Under the pieces are notes generated by a model. The model saw only the letters and a list, made by a program, of their open reading frames with translations. It was not told where the DNA came from and searched no databases. DNA of 64,000 bases from the NCBI GenBank assembly GCA_029948255.1, contig JALIZF010001477.1, positions 124,001-188,000 of the forward strand. Reading direction: 5' to 3'. A program made the position numbers and the translations under genes. The DNA comes from Telmatactis stephensoni. Its lineage: Eukaryota; Cnidaria; Anthozoa; Actiniaria; Isophelliidae. This document shows, in pieces, positions 51,228-61,149 of the stretch; the first letter of the stretch is position 1, and each line of letters opens with the position of its first letter.

Positions 51228-51386
51228 TCAAACTGGCGTAATTCTTTTGTCCATATTGAACTGGCGTATTTCTTGCATTAAACTGGCGTATTTAATTTCT
51301 TTTCTACATTAAAATGGCGTATTTCTTTTGTCCGCATTAAACTGGCGTATTTCTTTTCTACATTAAAATGGCGTATTTCTTTTGCC
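51228..51386. repeat. Minisatellite, unit ATTAAACTGGCGTATTTCTT, 6-7 copies
   Basis: CTGGCGTATTTC or ATGGCGTATTTC recurs every 20-33 bases, separated by TTTTGTCCGCATTAAA or TTTTCTACATTAAA spacers. No gene overlaps it. Confidence 0.8.
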
Positions 51387-51399
51387 TAACGTACAAACA

Positions 51400-52990
51400 T
51401 AGGCGAAAGACGTGCTTTTAAAATTTATGGGATTTGATGTTGACTCTCCTTAAGTGTCGAGCCTAAAACCTGGAAGGAGAAACTAAAGAAGCATTTTCCG
51501 TTTATTTAGAAAAGATAGATTACAATGTCTCATTTGAAAAAGGCCCTCGTCACAATACGACTGGAACAAGCTGAAACCTAATGCCCAAAACGACACTTGC
51601 CTTGATATGTGACAAAATTCTTGACGGCTTTTAAAATAAAAAAACACAACAATTACGACTGTGCTAACGAGAAACGCAGACAAGAAAGGCGACTCACCGT
51701 CATTTAAGACATTTGAGATAGAAATAAGTTTACAGTAATGACAAATAGGGGAAAAGATTTGGGGGGCGATTCAGACACCATCTTTTCTTTGTTGATTATG
51801 ACTTGTATTTTAAAATTTTCGACTTTATTGAGATAGGTAAAAGCGTTTTTTCTTTTACACACGGAATATATCGAGGAAAAATATTTTGAAATTACGGAAA
51901 GTGACGATTTGAAGTCGAGATATCATGATAATCTTAAAGAAAGGAATTTGCAGATCTTAATGGTTGAATTAGCGATAAAACTGTATCACTGCATGATCTG
52001 GGTTTATGTTGGAGTGGCTAGCTAATATACCAGTCTTCCATCAAAATACAAACAAATGAATAAAAAAAACCCGAAATATTGTCTTTGATTTCTAACGCTT
52101 AATATTTAGGGTCGTTTGCTGAGAATTTCTCGATTTGATGAATTAACAAAAAAACTCTCCGCCATTATTGATTATTGTAAGCTTATGTCTCCTACAAAAG
52201 CATTTAATGATTTCAATCGTTAAATAATGTGTTTTCAATGTCGCTAAAAATGAAAGAAGTAATCGTAAACAGTACAAAAACCGGCAAACAAAGCCAGAAT
52301 TTAATTGAACTGATAGAAAAAATATCATCTAAGTAGATGCTTCCTCTTGTGACTGTCCCGGGAGGAAATTGAAATCCCTTGCTAAGATTAAACTAGAATT
52401 AGACTCGCTATTAAAACGGTAAAACATATTTTGGTAGATCTAAGTGGCATTTTAAAAAGCTTAACATTATTTGTCAAAATGATCAACTTCATATTCAAGG
52501 CTTTTGACAAAGTTGATGAAACATTCAAAAGTAAAAGGCTTAGTGGGCTGGCGATGTTTGACGTTGGTATATAACGATGCTAGTTCACTTATGTAGTTCC
52601 CAAACGACTGGAGACATAATAGAGCATGTATATCAAATCTATAACTTCATGGTTATACCTTCATCTAGATAACAGAATTCACGCAAGGCGTTAATGAACG
52701 ACTTGTAATCACATTCGGTAACCTTTAAGCCACCCACACTGATTAACCAACAAATTAATTCTAAGAATACATTGATTTTTCTCCTTCATTTGTGAGAAAA
52801 ATTGAGAGTTTTAACGAAGAAATTACTAAAGCGTCTTACAATTTACAAGGAAATCTAGCAAATAATTCCGCTAATAGAAAGGCTTGTGCGTTGGTACTGA
52901 CAGAGATATGAGTGACAATAGCATTACCATTAGATAGATCAGGCAGATAAGTGATTGTTTGTTATCTAATTGATGTACTGTTTGTGTGTG
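51400..52990. other. Intergenic stretch upstream of RWamide gene 1
   Basis: No coding exon is supported. TCTAATTGAT at 52965-52974 lies 41 bases before the TATA box of RWamide gene 1 and is a homeodomain-type TAATT core. Otherwise the stretch is AT-rich and non-coding. Confidence 0.4.
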
Positions 52991-52998
52991 ATTAGCGC

Positions 52999-53013
52999 GT
53001 TAACGTATATAAA
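52999..53013 (+). promoter_or_regulatory. TATA box of RWamide gene 1 (GTTAACGTATATAAA)
   Basis: TATATAAA (53006-53013) is directly preceded by GTTAACG and a short GCGCG. The same GTTAACG plus ATATAA block stands in front of RWamide gene 2. A start site about 30 bases downstream (near 53037-53043) would give a short 5' UTR exon ending at the donor at 53097. Confidence 0.65.
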
Positions 53014-53037
53014 TGCACCGATCGCTTCTCTTGACTA

Positions 53038-53096
53038 CAACACGGAGAACTTTCAGGACAGGTCGAAGCTAGATTCAGGCTTTCAAAAATATAAAG
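53038..53096 (+). other. Predicted 5' UTR exon of RWamide gene 1
   Basis: About 60 bases from the inferred start site to AAAG/GTAAGG at 53097. The partner acceptor would be TCTCATAG at 55199-55206, immediately before the ATG. The start position is inferred from the TATA box only. Confidence 0.5.
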
Positions 53097-54413
53097 GTAA
53101 GGAAAATATTTTTCTTCAATTTCCTCTTTTAATCTGCGATTCTCTGGTAATCTTTTAGTTCTACTTTAAGGACTTTTTCTTAAAACATTAACATTATAGG
53201 CTTTTATCAATTTTCTTTTTTGTTGCAACGCCCCAATTGTAGCGGCACAGAAAAGAACTGTTCCGAACCCAAATACTGAAGTTGAAGGAAATATAATGCG
53301 AACAAAATAGTTTTCGCTCCTTTTGCAACCTAAAAGGACAGGGGAAAGACAAGTTAGGAATAAACGACGGAAGCAAACGCAATTGAGGGGAAAAGGAGTT
53401 AGAGTGTCATGATCCACTATTGCCAAATTTCCCCCTTTAAAGTACAACTAAAATATATATAAAGTATATATGAACTTATTGGCTATCCTGAGTTAGCTCA
53501 TTAATTGTAATTTTTTTCTTTTCTTTTGATAATTCTTACTTTTAATCTCAAGTATTTGGGTTTGTAGCCAGAGTACATTTCGTCGAGAAAATAGAAATAT
53601 CAAATTGCTTTTTCTTTCTACAAATAGTCAGGCTTCGGTTAATATTTATTTTCGTTTTTTTTTTTTTTGTTATGATTTCTTAATTTTGAACTCAATTATT
53701 TCTGCCTGCATTAATGTCTTGAGATTTTCCATTATTCCCTGACGATGGACGATTGTCCGAAAGCTTGGATGTTTGTAATAAGGTTTTACTGGTTGAAACA
53801 TGATAATTTTACCATTAGATTTTATCATGAGTACATTCTTCGCTTTTAAGAGAAATTGTGCGGTCAAGGTGCTTTTTTATTTTTCTTTCTCTCTCTCTCA
53901 GGATCACTGCTCAATTTTGTATCTTTGTTTTGGTTTCGTACTTTTACGCTCAAGACGTTTTTGGCTCTAGTCAATGCATAATCTACGCTTTCAGGAAAAA
54001 ATCAAAATGTCAAGTACTTTTTCCTCTTTTTCTACAAATAAGTTAGCTTAAGAAAGCTTGTTTTCAAAGCGTGCCGGTGCGGTGAAGCAATACAAGTCGT
54101 TTTCTCTACGATTTGTGTCTGTGTTCTTTCAATTAACTTTCTCTTTAAGGGCTAATTGCTTTCAAATATCCTTAATTGATTATCTCCGCCATACGGCTCT
54201 TGTAAACAATAGATTTTTCATTGAGAAACTCTCCAGTTCATTAAAGACTTCCTTAACGTTAATCCAAATTGAGAATGTTTTCGATTTCAGAAACTCCTTA
54301 GCTTATATAATTAACTAGTCTACACGAAAGTCTTTTGACAGGATCTGATTTGCACAAGAGTCAGAGTGAGCAAGTACTGCATAATTATTTTTGTGACAAC
54401 TTTTACTGATTCT

Positions 54414-54593
54414 ATAAGCCAGTTCAGAGTTTAAGAATCGTTTCTAATGCGCATGCGATTTTATCCCGAATGTCTCACCTTCTTTTGTTTGATGAAAAAC
54501 AAAAGAAAGTTCAGACAAACAAAAGAAGGCGAGAAGTTCGGAATAAAATCGCATGCGCACTGAAAACGATTCTTAAACTCTGAACTGGCTTAT
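54414..54593. mobile_element. Near-perfect 180-bp palindrome
   Basis: ATAAGCCAGTTCAGAGTTTA and AGAATCG...GCGCATGCGATTTTAT mirror the right half, which ends CTTAAACTCTGAACTGGCTT plus AT. Arms are about 75 bp around CAAAAGAAAGTTCAGAC. It lies in the 5' UTR intron of RWamide gene 1. Confidence 0.85.
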
Positions 54594-55206
54594 CTTGAAA
54601 GCCCTTTTTTTCTTTTACAACCTTATTACATGGAATTTTCGCGAACATGAAATGCCGTGTCAGTCACTGGCATATTTATGACTGAATTATGAAAGATAAG
54701 ATTTAATCCTTAAAATTATGACCAATACAATATTTACAGAGTGAAGTTTTAAGCTGTTATGTGATCGCCTTTTTTGTCAACTCGCAACTTTTAAGGACTA
54801 CCTCCAAAATCGCAAAATTAACATGACGCAACATTTCATGTAATCAGGAATATTGAACTAAAATGCCCTGTACTCGGTCAAGGCCGCAAATATATCACGG
54901 TTTCTAGCAGTGAAAGCTACTTATTGTATTTGTAAAATTTTCTGCCACAGCTAATTTGACCAGTTGAGTTTGTCAGTGAGTTTCTGGTCAGCACGAATTC
55001 AATATTAGAATATATCTTTACATCTATCTATCCGCTTCAATCTGTATTAACTTTATGCCGATGGGTTCGCGTAATTTGCAGTCGATGTTCGAGCCTTCGA
55101 ACCACCTGATCTGTCGCTTTTCATTCTTTTCTTGTAATTATTTATTCGTTCATTCATTTATTAATCCATCCATTTTATTGTTTCTTTCTTTGTTTAATTC
55201 TCATAG

Positions 55207-55479
55207 ATGGTCAACAAAACTCTCTTCGCTTTTTTACTGGTCAGTTTCATGTTGATCTCGATTAGTTCTCAACAACATATGCAAGGGATGAGATGGGGAA
55301 AGAAATCTGTGGACTCCACAGACCAAGACGTCAACGATGCAATCGCCGCGGACGAACTCAGAATGTTTAAACAATATTTCAAGCGAAAGTACAACAGAGG
55401 TATAACTGACACAGGAAGCCCACTCGTGATAAAACCCAAATTAATTGATGGTTTCTTTATTTCAGAATTTACGCTTTAG
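55207..55479 (+). CDS. RWamide neuropeptide precursor 1 (QGMRWamide)
   Basis: 90 residues. MVNKTLFAFLLVSFMLISISS is a clear signal peptide (about 1-21). QQHMQGMRWGKK (22-33) follows at once: Gly is the amide donor and Lys-Lys the convertase site, predicting a C-terminal Arg-Trp-NH2. The mature form may be QQHMQGMRW-NH2 or, after N-terminal trimming common in cnidarians, pyroGlu-GMRW-NH2, a Leu-to-Met variant of Antho-RWamide II. The rest is acidic with a KRKYNRG cluster and no second copy. ATG follows directly on acceptor CTCATAG. An in-frame 66-base stretch (55400-55465, GTATAA...TTTCAG) could be spliced out without altering the end EFTL. Expected to be secreted by neurons and act on a receptor or peptide-gated channel (family knowledge). 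AATAAA is at 55569. Confidence 0.88.
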   Translation: MVNKTLFAFLLVSFMLISISSQQHMQGMRWGKKSVDSTDQDVNDAIAADELRMFKQYFKRKYNRGITDTGSPLVIKPKLIDGFFISEFTL

Positions 55480-55568
55480 ATAACGACCAAGGAGATGAAC
55501 AGAAATTTTACTCTTTAGAACCAGGACCACTTCATTATCAAACATGTAATTTATGAACACTAACCATG

Positions 55569-55574
55569 AATAAA
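55569..55574 (+). terminator. Polyadenylation signal of RWamide gene 1
   Basis: AATAAA 90 bases after the stop codon at 55479 and before the tandem array begins. Confidence 0.65.
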
Positions 55575-56289
55575 CCTGCAATTGACAGACTGTAGTACAA
55601 ATATTTACTGAACGATAGAGATTGGAGAAAATTAAAGGGGAGGGGAGAGACAGAGGAAGAAAGTCCCTAGTTAAATAGCAAATCTTTGTAGACATAATTG
55701 AAACTAGACCCTAGCCATCCCTAGAAAGTATGAAGAATTACAATGCAATTTCAAATTGTGGCGATGGTTATTACAAAGTGCGTTAGCTTTTGTTTATACA
55801 TAATTCAAATTGCGTCAAAAATTATTAAAAGCGTCTGCATTTTTATTTCAAGGTGCGTCAAGTTTCAATTCAATTTAATTCAATTCTTATTTCAAAGTGC
55901 GTCAAGTTACAAAGTTTGTCAGCTATTTCAAAAAGCGTCAAAATGATTACAAAGTGCGTCAGTTGTTAGAGATTGGAGGAAAGGGGAGGGGTGACAGGGG
56001 AGAAAGGCCCTATTAGGCGTGCGAAGGAAGAGGAGAGACGGTTGGTGTTGCGACCCGTCTTCCTGGGGTAGTTACTCTGTAAATTTTGATTCTGTTTCCC
56101 TTAAATAGCAAATCTTTGTAGAGAAAATGAAAACCAGACCCTAGCCATCCCTAGAGAGTATGAAGAATCAGCACAATGCAATTACAAATTGTAACGATGG
56201 TTATTACAAAGTGTGTTAGCTTTTGTTTATATATATATATTTCAAAGTCCGTCAAAAATTATCAAAAAAAAGGGTCTGCATTTTCATTT

Positions 56290-56550
56290 CAAAGTAAAGT
56301 AAAGTAAAGCGACCTATATTTTACGTCGATAACTCGTGACAGTAATTTGAGTAATTGATAAACTTGAGGTCGACGGTGCGCTCACTTTACTCCCCTCTCT
56401 CCATCAGTGCTCCGTTTAAGGGTATTCAAAAGCTACTTAATAAAGCTACACAGAAAGGAAAGAAGTTGAAACAAGGATGTGAGATCTGGGAATCGAATTC
56501 TGGACCTCTTGCACCGAAGGCTGCGCACTAACCAACTATGCCATCCTTGT
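56290..56550 (-). mobile_element. tRNA-derived SINE in array unit B
   Basis: On the minus strand, CAAGGATGGCATAGTTGGTT (A box) and GAATTCGATTCCCAG (B box), then a body ending in a GCTTTACTTTACTTTACTTT tail. Unit A shows the uninterrupted site (ATTTCAAGGTGCGTCAAG). Confidence 0.85.
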
Positions 56551-56974
56551 GTCAAGTTTCAGCTCAATTCAATTCAATTTTTATTTCAAAGTGCGTCAAG
56601 TTACAAAGTGTGTCAGCTATTTCAAAAAGCGTCAAAATTATTACAAAGTGCGTCAGTTGTTAGAGATTGGAGGAAAGGGGAGGGGTGACAGGGGAGAAAG
56701 GCCCTATTAGGCGTGCGAAGGAAGAGGAGAGACGGTTGGTGTTGCGACCAGTCTTCCCGTCTTCTTACTCTGTGAATTTTGATTCTGTTTCCCTTAAATA
56801 GCAAATCTTTGTAGAGAAAATGAAAACTAGACCCTAGCCATCCCTAGAGAGTATGAAGAATCAGTACAATGCGATTACAAATTGTAACGATGGTTATTAC
56901 AAAGTGCGTTAGCTTTTGTTTATATTTCAAAGTGCGTCAAAAATTATTAAAAAGCGTCTTTCATTTTTATTTCG

Positions 56975-57233
56975 AAGTAAAGTAAAGTAAAGCGACCATA
57001 TTTTACGTCGATAACTCGTGACAGTAATTTGAGTAATTGATAAACTTGAGGTCGACGGTGCGTTCATTTTACTCCCCTCTCTCCATCAGTGCTCCGTTTT
57101 AAGGGTATTCAAAAGCTACTTAATAAAGCTACACAGAAAGGAAAGAAGTTGAAACAAGGATGTGAGATCTGGGAATCGAATTCTGGACCTCTTGCACCGA
57201 AGGCTGCGCACTAACCAACTATGCCATCCTTGT
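56975..57233 (-). mobile_element. tRNA-derived SINE in array unit C
   Basis: Nearly identical to the SINE in unit B and at the same place in the unit, so it was copied with the unit rather than inserted anew. Confidence 0.85.
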
Positions 57234-57250
57234 GTCAAGTTTCAGCTCAA

Positions 57251-57585
57251 TAGGCCATATGCACTAACAGGTCACATGACCCTATCTCCCCTTATTCAAG
57301 CAGCACCATCAAAATGAACTCCAAAATGTGAAAGAGCACCTCGATATTAGTAAAAGTGCAAAGTTTCAGCTCATAAGATGTAATACAGGAGAAATGACAG
57401 TAAATTTAAGATGGGATATTTTCTTAAGATTCGTTTGGAAAAACGCGTTGGATGGCAAGCTCGTGCCATCCAACGCGCTTTTCCGAACGAATCGTAAGAA
57501 AATATCTAATCTTAAATTTACTGTCATTATTTCTCTTATTCATCCTATAAACTGAAACTTTGCACTTTTACAAATATCGAGGTTA
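57251..57585. mobile_element. Foldback element inserted in array unit C
   Basis: CACCTCGATATTAGTAAAAG and TGCAAAGTTTCAG mirror CTGAAACTTTGCACTTTTAC and AAATATCGAGG. A central GCGTTGGATGGCAAGCTCGT closes the hairpin. The arms (57338-57583) are over 100 bp. Unit B lacks it. The LRWD reading in one arm is a coincidence. Confidence 0.75.
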
Positions 57586-57699
57586 TTCAATTCAATTTTT
57601 ATTTCAAAGTGCGTCAAGTTACAAAGTGTGTCAGCTATTTCAAAAAGCGTCAAAATTATTACAAAGTGCGTCAGTTATTACTAAGTGATTTAGAACACA

Positions 57700-58790
57700 C
57701 CGCGTCTATAGTCCGTTCTGTTAGGGAAAAAATCGTTGCAAATAGCGTACAAGCACCAAAATTCGCACAGATGATCCTTTTGGTATATGAAACAATTTAA
57801 GAAGGGGTACCACGAAATTCGAGTATCAGAATGAGTTTTTGGAGCACGGCAATTTCTTGTCATTCTTACGTTACGTTATGCAAATTCGAAAATTTTAAAG
57901 GTCGAAAAAATAAGCATATTTTTGCTTTTAAAGCGAAGAGAGCATCAGTAAAAATGCGTTAAACGCTCTCAGGTTGAGAGGAACGGTTTAGGGAGGAGGG
58001 AGAAATAGCCCCCAAAAAGTAGGAGAGAAATGAGGCAGAAAAATCGGTTTGGGAGGAGGGAGGAAAACAATTATGAGATGTAGTGAAGGAGAAATGGCCG
58101 AAAAAATTAGGGAGGAGGAAGAAAAATGGCATTAAAATGAGGAGGAAGGATATTGAAATGCCTGTTCCTCTCCAAGTAAACTAATTGTCACGAAGGACCA
58201 TGACTCAAAATATATGAATTATTTTGGCAAGAAAATACGCTGAACTTCGTTGTCGCTGCATTAGCCAACTCAAATGGTTAATTTAAGAATGTAACATTGA
58301 CCTAGTGAAAACGATGCTCTGCCATAATGCTTTCTGTGGCTTCACAGAGTCATTCTGAGCTTTTCAACAAAATCGTTCAAGTAGTTCACGAAAACCGAAA
58401 GAGCGCTCTAAGGGTACGTTTGGGGATAAAGCGACGAACAAAATTCGTTTGTTATATAAATGCTTCTTAGGCTCCCCTATTTTCCAATTGCTCTGTGTGA
58501 AAATATGGCAAACCAGTTTTCAATTATGCAATACGGCCTCATATTTGTTTATAGTTCTCTCATCCTTATTTGGTCAAATTACGTCATAGTTATATAAATT
58601 AAAGTAAGTTATTGGAATTCGTTTTCACTTTTTTCCCCTCCGCTAAAGCCATAAAGCAGTGGTTTACGTTACTGCCATTGCGCTCGATTAATAACAAGGT
58701 ATATAATAGCTAATTGCACAAACACTTGGTCCAGGTCTCATTATAGCATTATCTAGCTAATCTTATCACATGGTGACCATTGTTAAAGTC
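57700..58790. other. Non-coding stretch after the tandem array
   Basis: Purine-rich GGAGGAGGGAG repeats at 57970-58160; otherwise no structure or gene that I can support. Confidence 0.4.
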
Positions 58791-58793
58791 CCT

Positions 58794-59264
58794 ATGATAT
58801 ATATTATGACATCTTTTTCTTTTTCTAAACTCAGTTCTTGTCAGCAAAGATCTTTTTATCTTATCGTTTAACGCCCCATATTTTCTGAGATATAAAGGTT
58901 TCAATTTTCAATGTGCAAATGTGATGACGTAAAGGGAGTCGTCATTTATACAAAAACAAAGATGACTTACAATATACTCTCATTTTTTCATTTGGAAATG
59001 ATTTCCATTGGTAAAACTTGGTTGTTTGGTGAAAATCTCGGTATCGAATTAAAGACCTCTTTTGGTAAAAGCCATGAGAAGCTGGTGGTGTTGCCTCCTT
59101 TTACGTCATCTCATTTGCATTTTGAAATTTGGAACCATTATATCTTGGAAAATATGGAGTGTTAAAAAATAAGATAAAAAGACCTTCAGTATATTATTAT
59201 TTGACAAGAACTGAGTTTGAACATATGAAAAAAGATGCCATAATTATATGTCATAGGGACTTTA
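58794..59264. mobile_element. Foldback element of about 470 bp
   Basis: AAAGTCCCTATGATATATAT and TATGACATCTTTTT on the left mirror AAAAAGATGCCATAATTATA and TGTCATAGGGACTTTA on the right. CTCAGTTCTTGTCA pairs with TTGACAAGAACTGAG. The two frames inside are repeat sequence. Confidence 0.75.
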
Positions 59265-60540
59265 AGGTTAGTGAACTACTGGTAAATGTTCTAGTCAACA
59301 TTTTAAAATCGCTGAACATGGAAGCGGAGATCGAAATGACCCCTGGGTAGTTTGATCTTCTTGTTTTATCTTATGAATGCACTGCTAATCGTCTATCTCT
59401 TAAATACAAAAAAAAAAAAAAAAAAAAAAATCGGTTTCAGTCTTTGTCCACGCGTACGTGTACGTGCATGCTTCTTTAAAATCATCTAATCAACAGATAT
59501 CCCACGATGTTTATATCGGTCTAGGCTTTTATGTTCAATGACGTTTGGTCAATGTTTGTGCAATTAAGGTGCATGTACATACTAGTGCCATTACTACTAC
59601 TGTAAATTACATGGAACACAAACAGATAATGTGGCGTTAGTTTATGCACTGATGATCGTTTTTCTCCTTTTTTTGGTAAATTACATTAGACTTTTTTAAT
59701 TTTTAAAAAAAGTGTTGTTGTTGTTTTTTATATTTTTTTAGCATAAAAAGCATACCTACTTTACTACTTATATATACTACTGTACTTTGCTAAATTACAC
59801 AACTGTACTGACACAGCTTTTATACTTTGATCAATTCGTTCTGATTTCCCGGCGTAAACTACATTATTTTTTCTTTTTCTTTTCATTCGAAGGACTTTTT
59901 GTTTAAGATATTTGACATAGGAACCGTGGTATCATGACTGATATTACACGACACCAAGCGAGCGTGTTATCCCTTGGTTCGTTCTTTAGCTAAATGACAT
60001 TAGATTTTCTTACCGTTCACCATTTCCTGCCACTGTTTTGTATACATTTTGATAACTAAAATGAGTGTATTTTAGACTCATTAGCCTCACACGACTTATA
60101 ACTATTTTAATGAATACTGTACTTCTTGTTGTGCCTGTTAGTTTGACATGAAATCTCTACTACAAACAGCAAGCGGCATGATTTTATCCTTCTACACAAG
60201 CATCGGACCCTTCCGTCATATCATAGAGGCTGAGATCTAGACAGAAATGAACCTTGGGAAATCTGTTAATTAGATGATTTTAAAGAAGTCTATGTACGTG
60301 GACTTTTCAAGCAGCAACTGAGACCAATTCTTAATGGTAGTCTGAACACGATTATGTAGCGAATTCAAAGATAAAACATACGAATATCACATGTTTACCC
60401 AGCAGCCATTTCGGTCTCAGCTTCTATGTTTGATGATTCTGAAAGGATTCATGTTTGTGCATTGTGCAAGGTATATCAGCTAAATCTTCACCTGCGATAA
60501 ATTTAGTATTGTAGAACGCTTTGTTCCAATATTTTTTTGG
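59265..60540. other. Intergenic, AT-rich
   Basis: A poly-A run of 23 lies at 59408-59430. Nothing else is supported. Confidence 0.4.
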
Positions 60541-60543
60541 ATT

Positions 60544-60691
60544 AGAGTGGTTTTCGTATGAGTGGGAACACTTTACGGTTACGATACGATACAGTTACAG
60601 CAGGAATTTCGAATGTTTTTACAGAAACTATGATACTGGTACAGTTACGATACGGTACGGTAAGTTTCCCACTCATACGAAAGCGGCTCTA
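60544..60691 (+). mobile_element. ACGG-family MITE, CpG-depleted copy
   Basis: The left end AGAGTGGTTTTCGTATGAGT (continuing GGGAA) mirrors TTCCCACTCATACGAAAGCG (continuing GCTCT). The core is GGTTACGATACGATACAGTT instead of the ACGGCACGG seen in other copies. It lies 370 bases upstream of the RWamide gene 2 TATA box. Confidence 0.8.
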
Positions 60692-61057
60692 TTGGTTTAA
60701 TTTTTCAGTGAAAAAGTTCGTTTAACATAACTATATAAAATCTCAAACACTTAACTTACTCAATACAAAACTCAAAATCTTATAACCGTCCCCACAAAAA
60801 AATTCAAATGAAAAAACGTACTATACATATCGTATATGTCACTGCGGCAATTACTCTCAGCGGTCTCCTCTCATTAGTCAATAATTAAGCAGGTTTTAGG
60901 TCTCATCGTGTGCAAGACTAAACACGATTACAGATATCAAATCCCCTCAAGGTTTATTAATAAAAGATTTTGGTAGAAGCGTCTAATTAGTCGTTATCAT
61001 CACATTTTAATATCCTGTGCTTGTGCCGTGTGACAGCTGCTTCCTCGCGCGCGTCCA

Positions 61058-61071
61058 GTTAACGATATAAG
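61058..61071 (+). promoter_or_regulatory. TATA box of RWamide gene 2 (GTTAACGATATAAG)
   Basis: ATATAAG at 61065-61071 follows GTTAACG, with CGCGCGCG just upstream. An E-box (CAGCTG, 61034-61039) and TCTAATTAGT (60982-60991) stand further up. Spacing to the inferred start matches gene 1. Confidence 0.6.
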
Positions 61072-61094
61072 ATTTGGCTTTACATCGAGTACCT

Positions 61095-61142
61095 TTAGTA
61101 TCTTCTAGCCAACTGACTACTCCATTGGTACGCTGTTTTCAG
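61095..61142 (+). other. Predicted 5' UTR exon of RWamide gene 2
   Basis: Runs from the inferred start site to TTTTCAG/GTAAGC (donor at 61143). The matching acceptor is AATTTTCAG at 63246-63254, nine bases before the ATG. The left end is inferred. Confidence 0.5.
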
Positions 61143-61149
61143 GTAAGCA

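Larger units (their letters stand above)
55612..57690. repeat. Tandem array downstream of RWamide gene 1, three units
   Basis: Unit A (about 55612-55967) is short. Unit B (to about 56661) carries an extra SINE. Unit C (to about 57690) carries the SINE plus a foldback. AGTTGTTAGAGATTGG recurs with a period of 694. Within units, AAAGTGCGTCA recurs every 17-20 bases, with spacers such as TTATTAC, TATTTC and AGTT. Small frames here are repeat-driven. Confidence 0.85.

Noticed and set aside
57385..57480. LRW motif that looked like a third RWamide gene between the two real ones
   Set aside because: Followed by Asp, not Gly; no signal peptide; lies in a hairpin arm.
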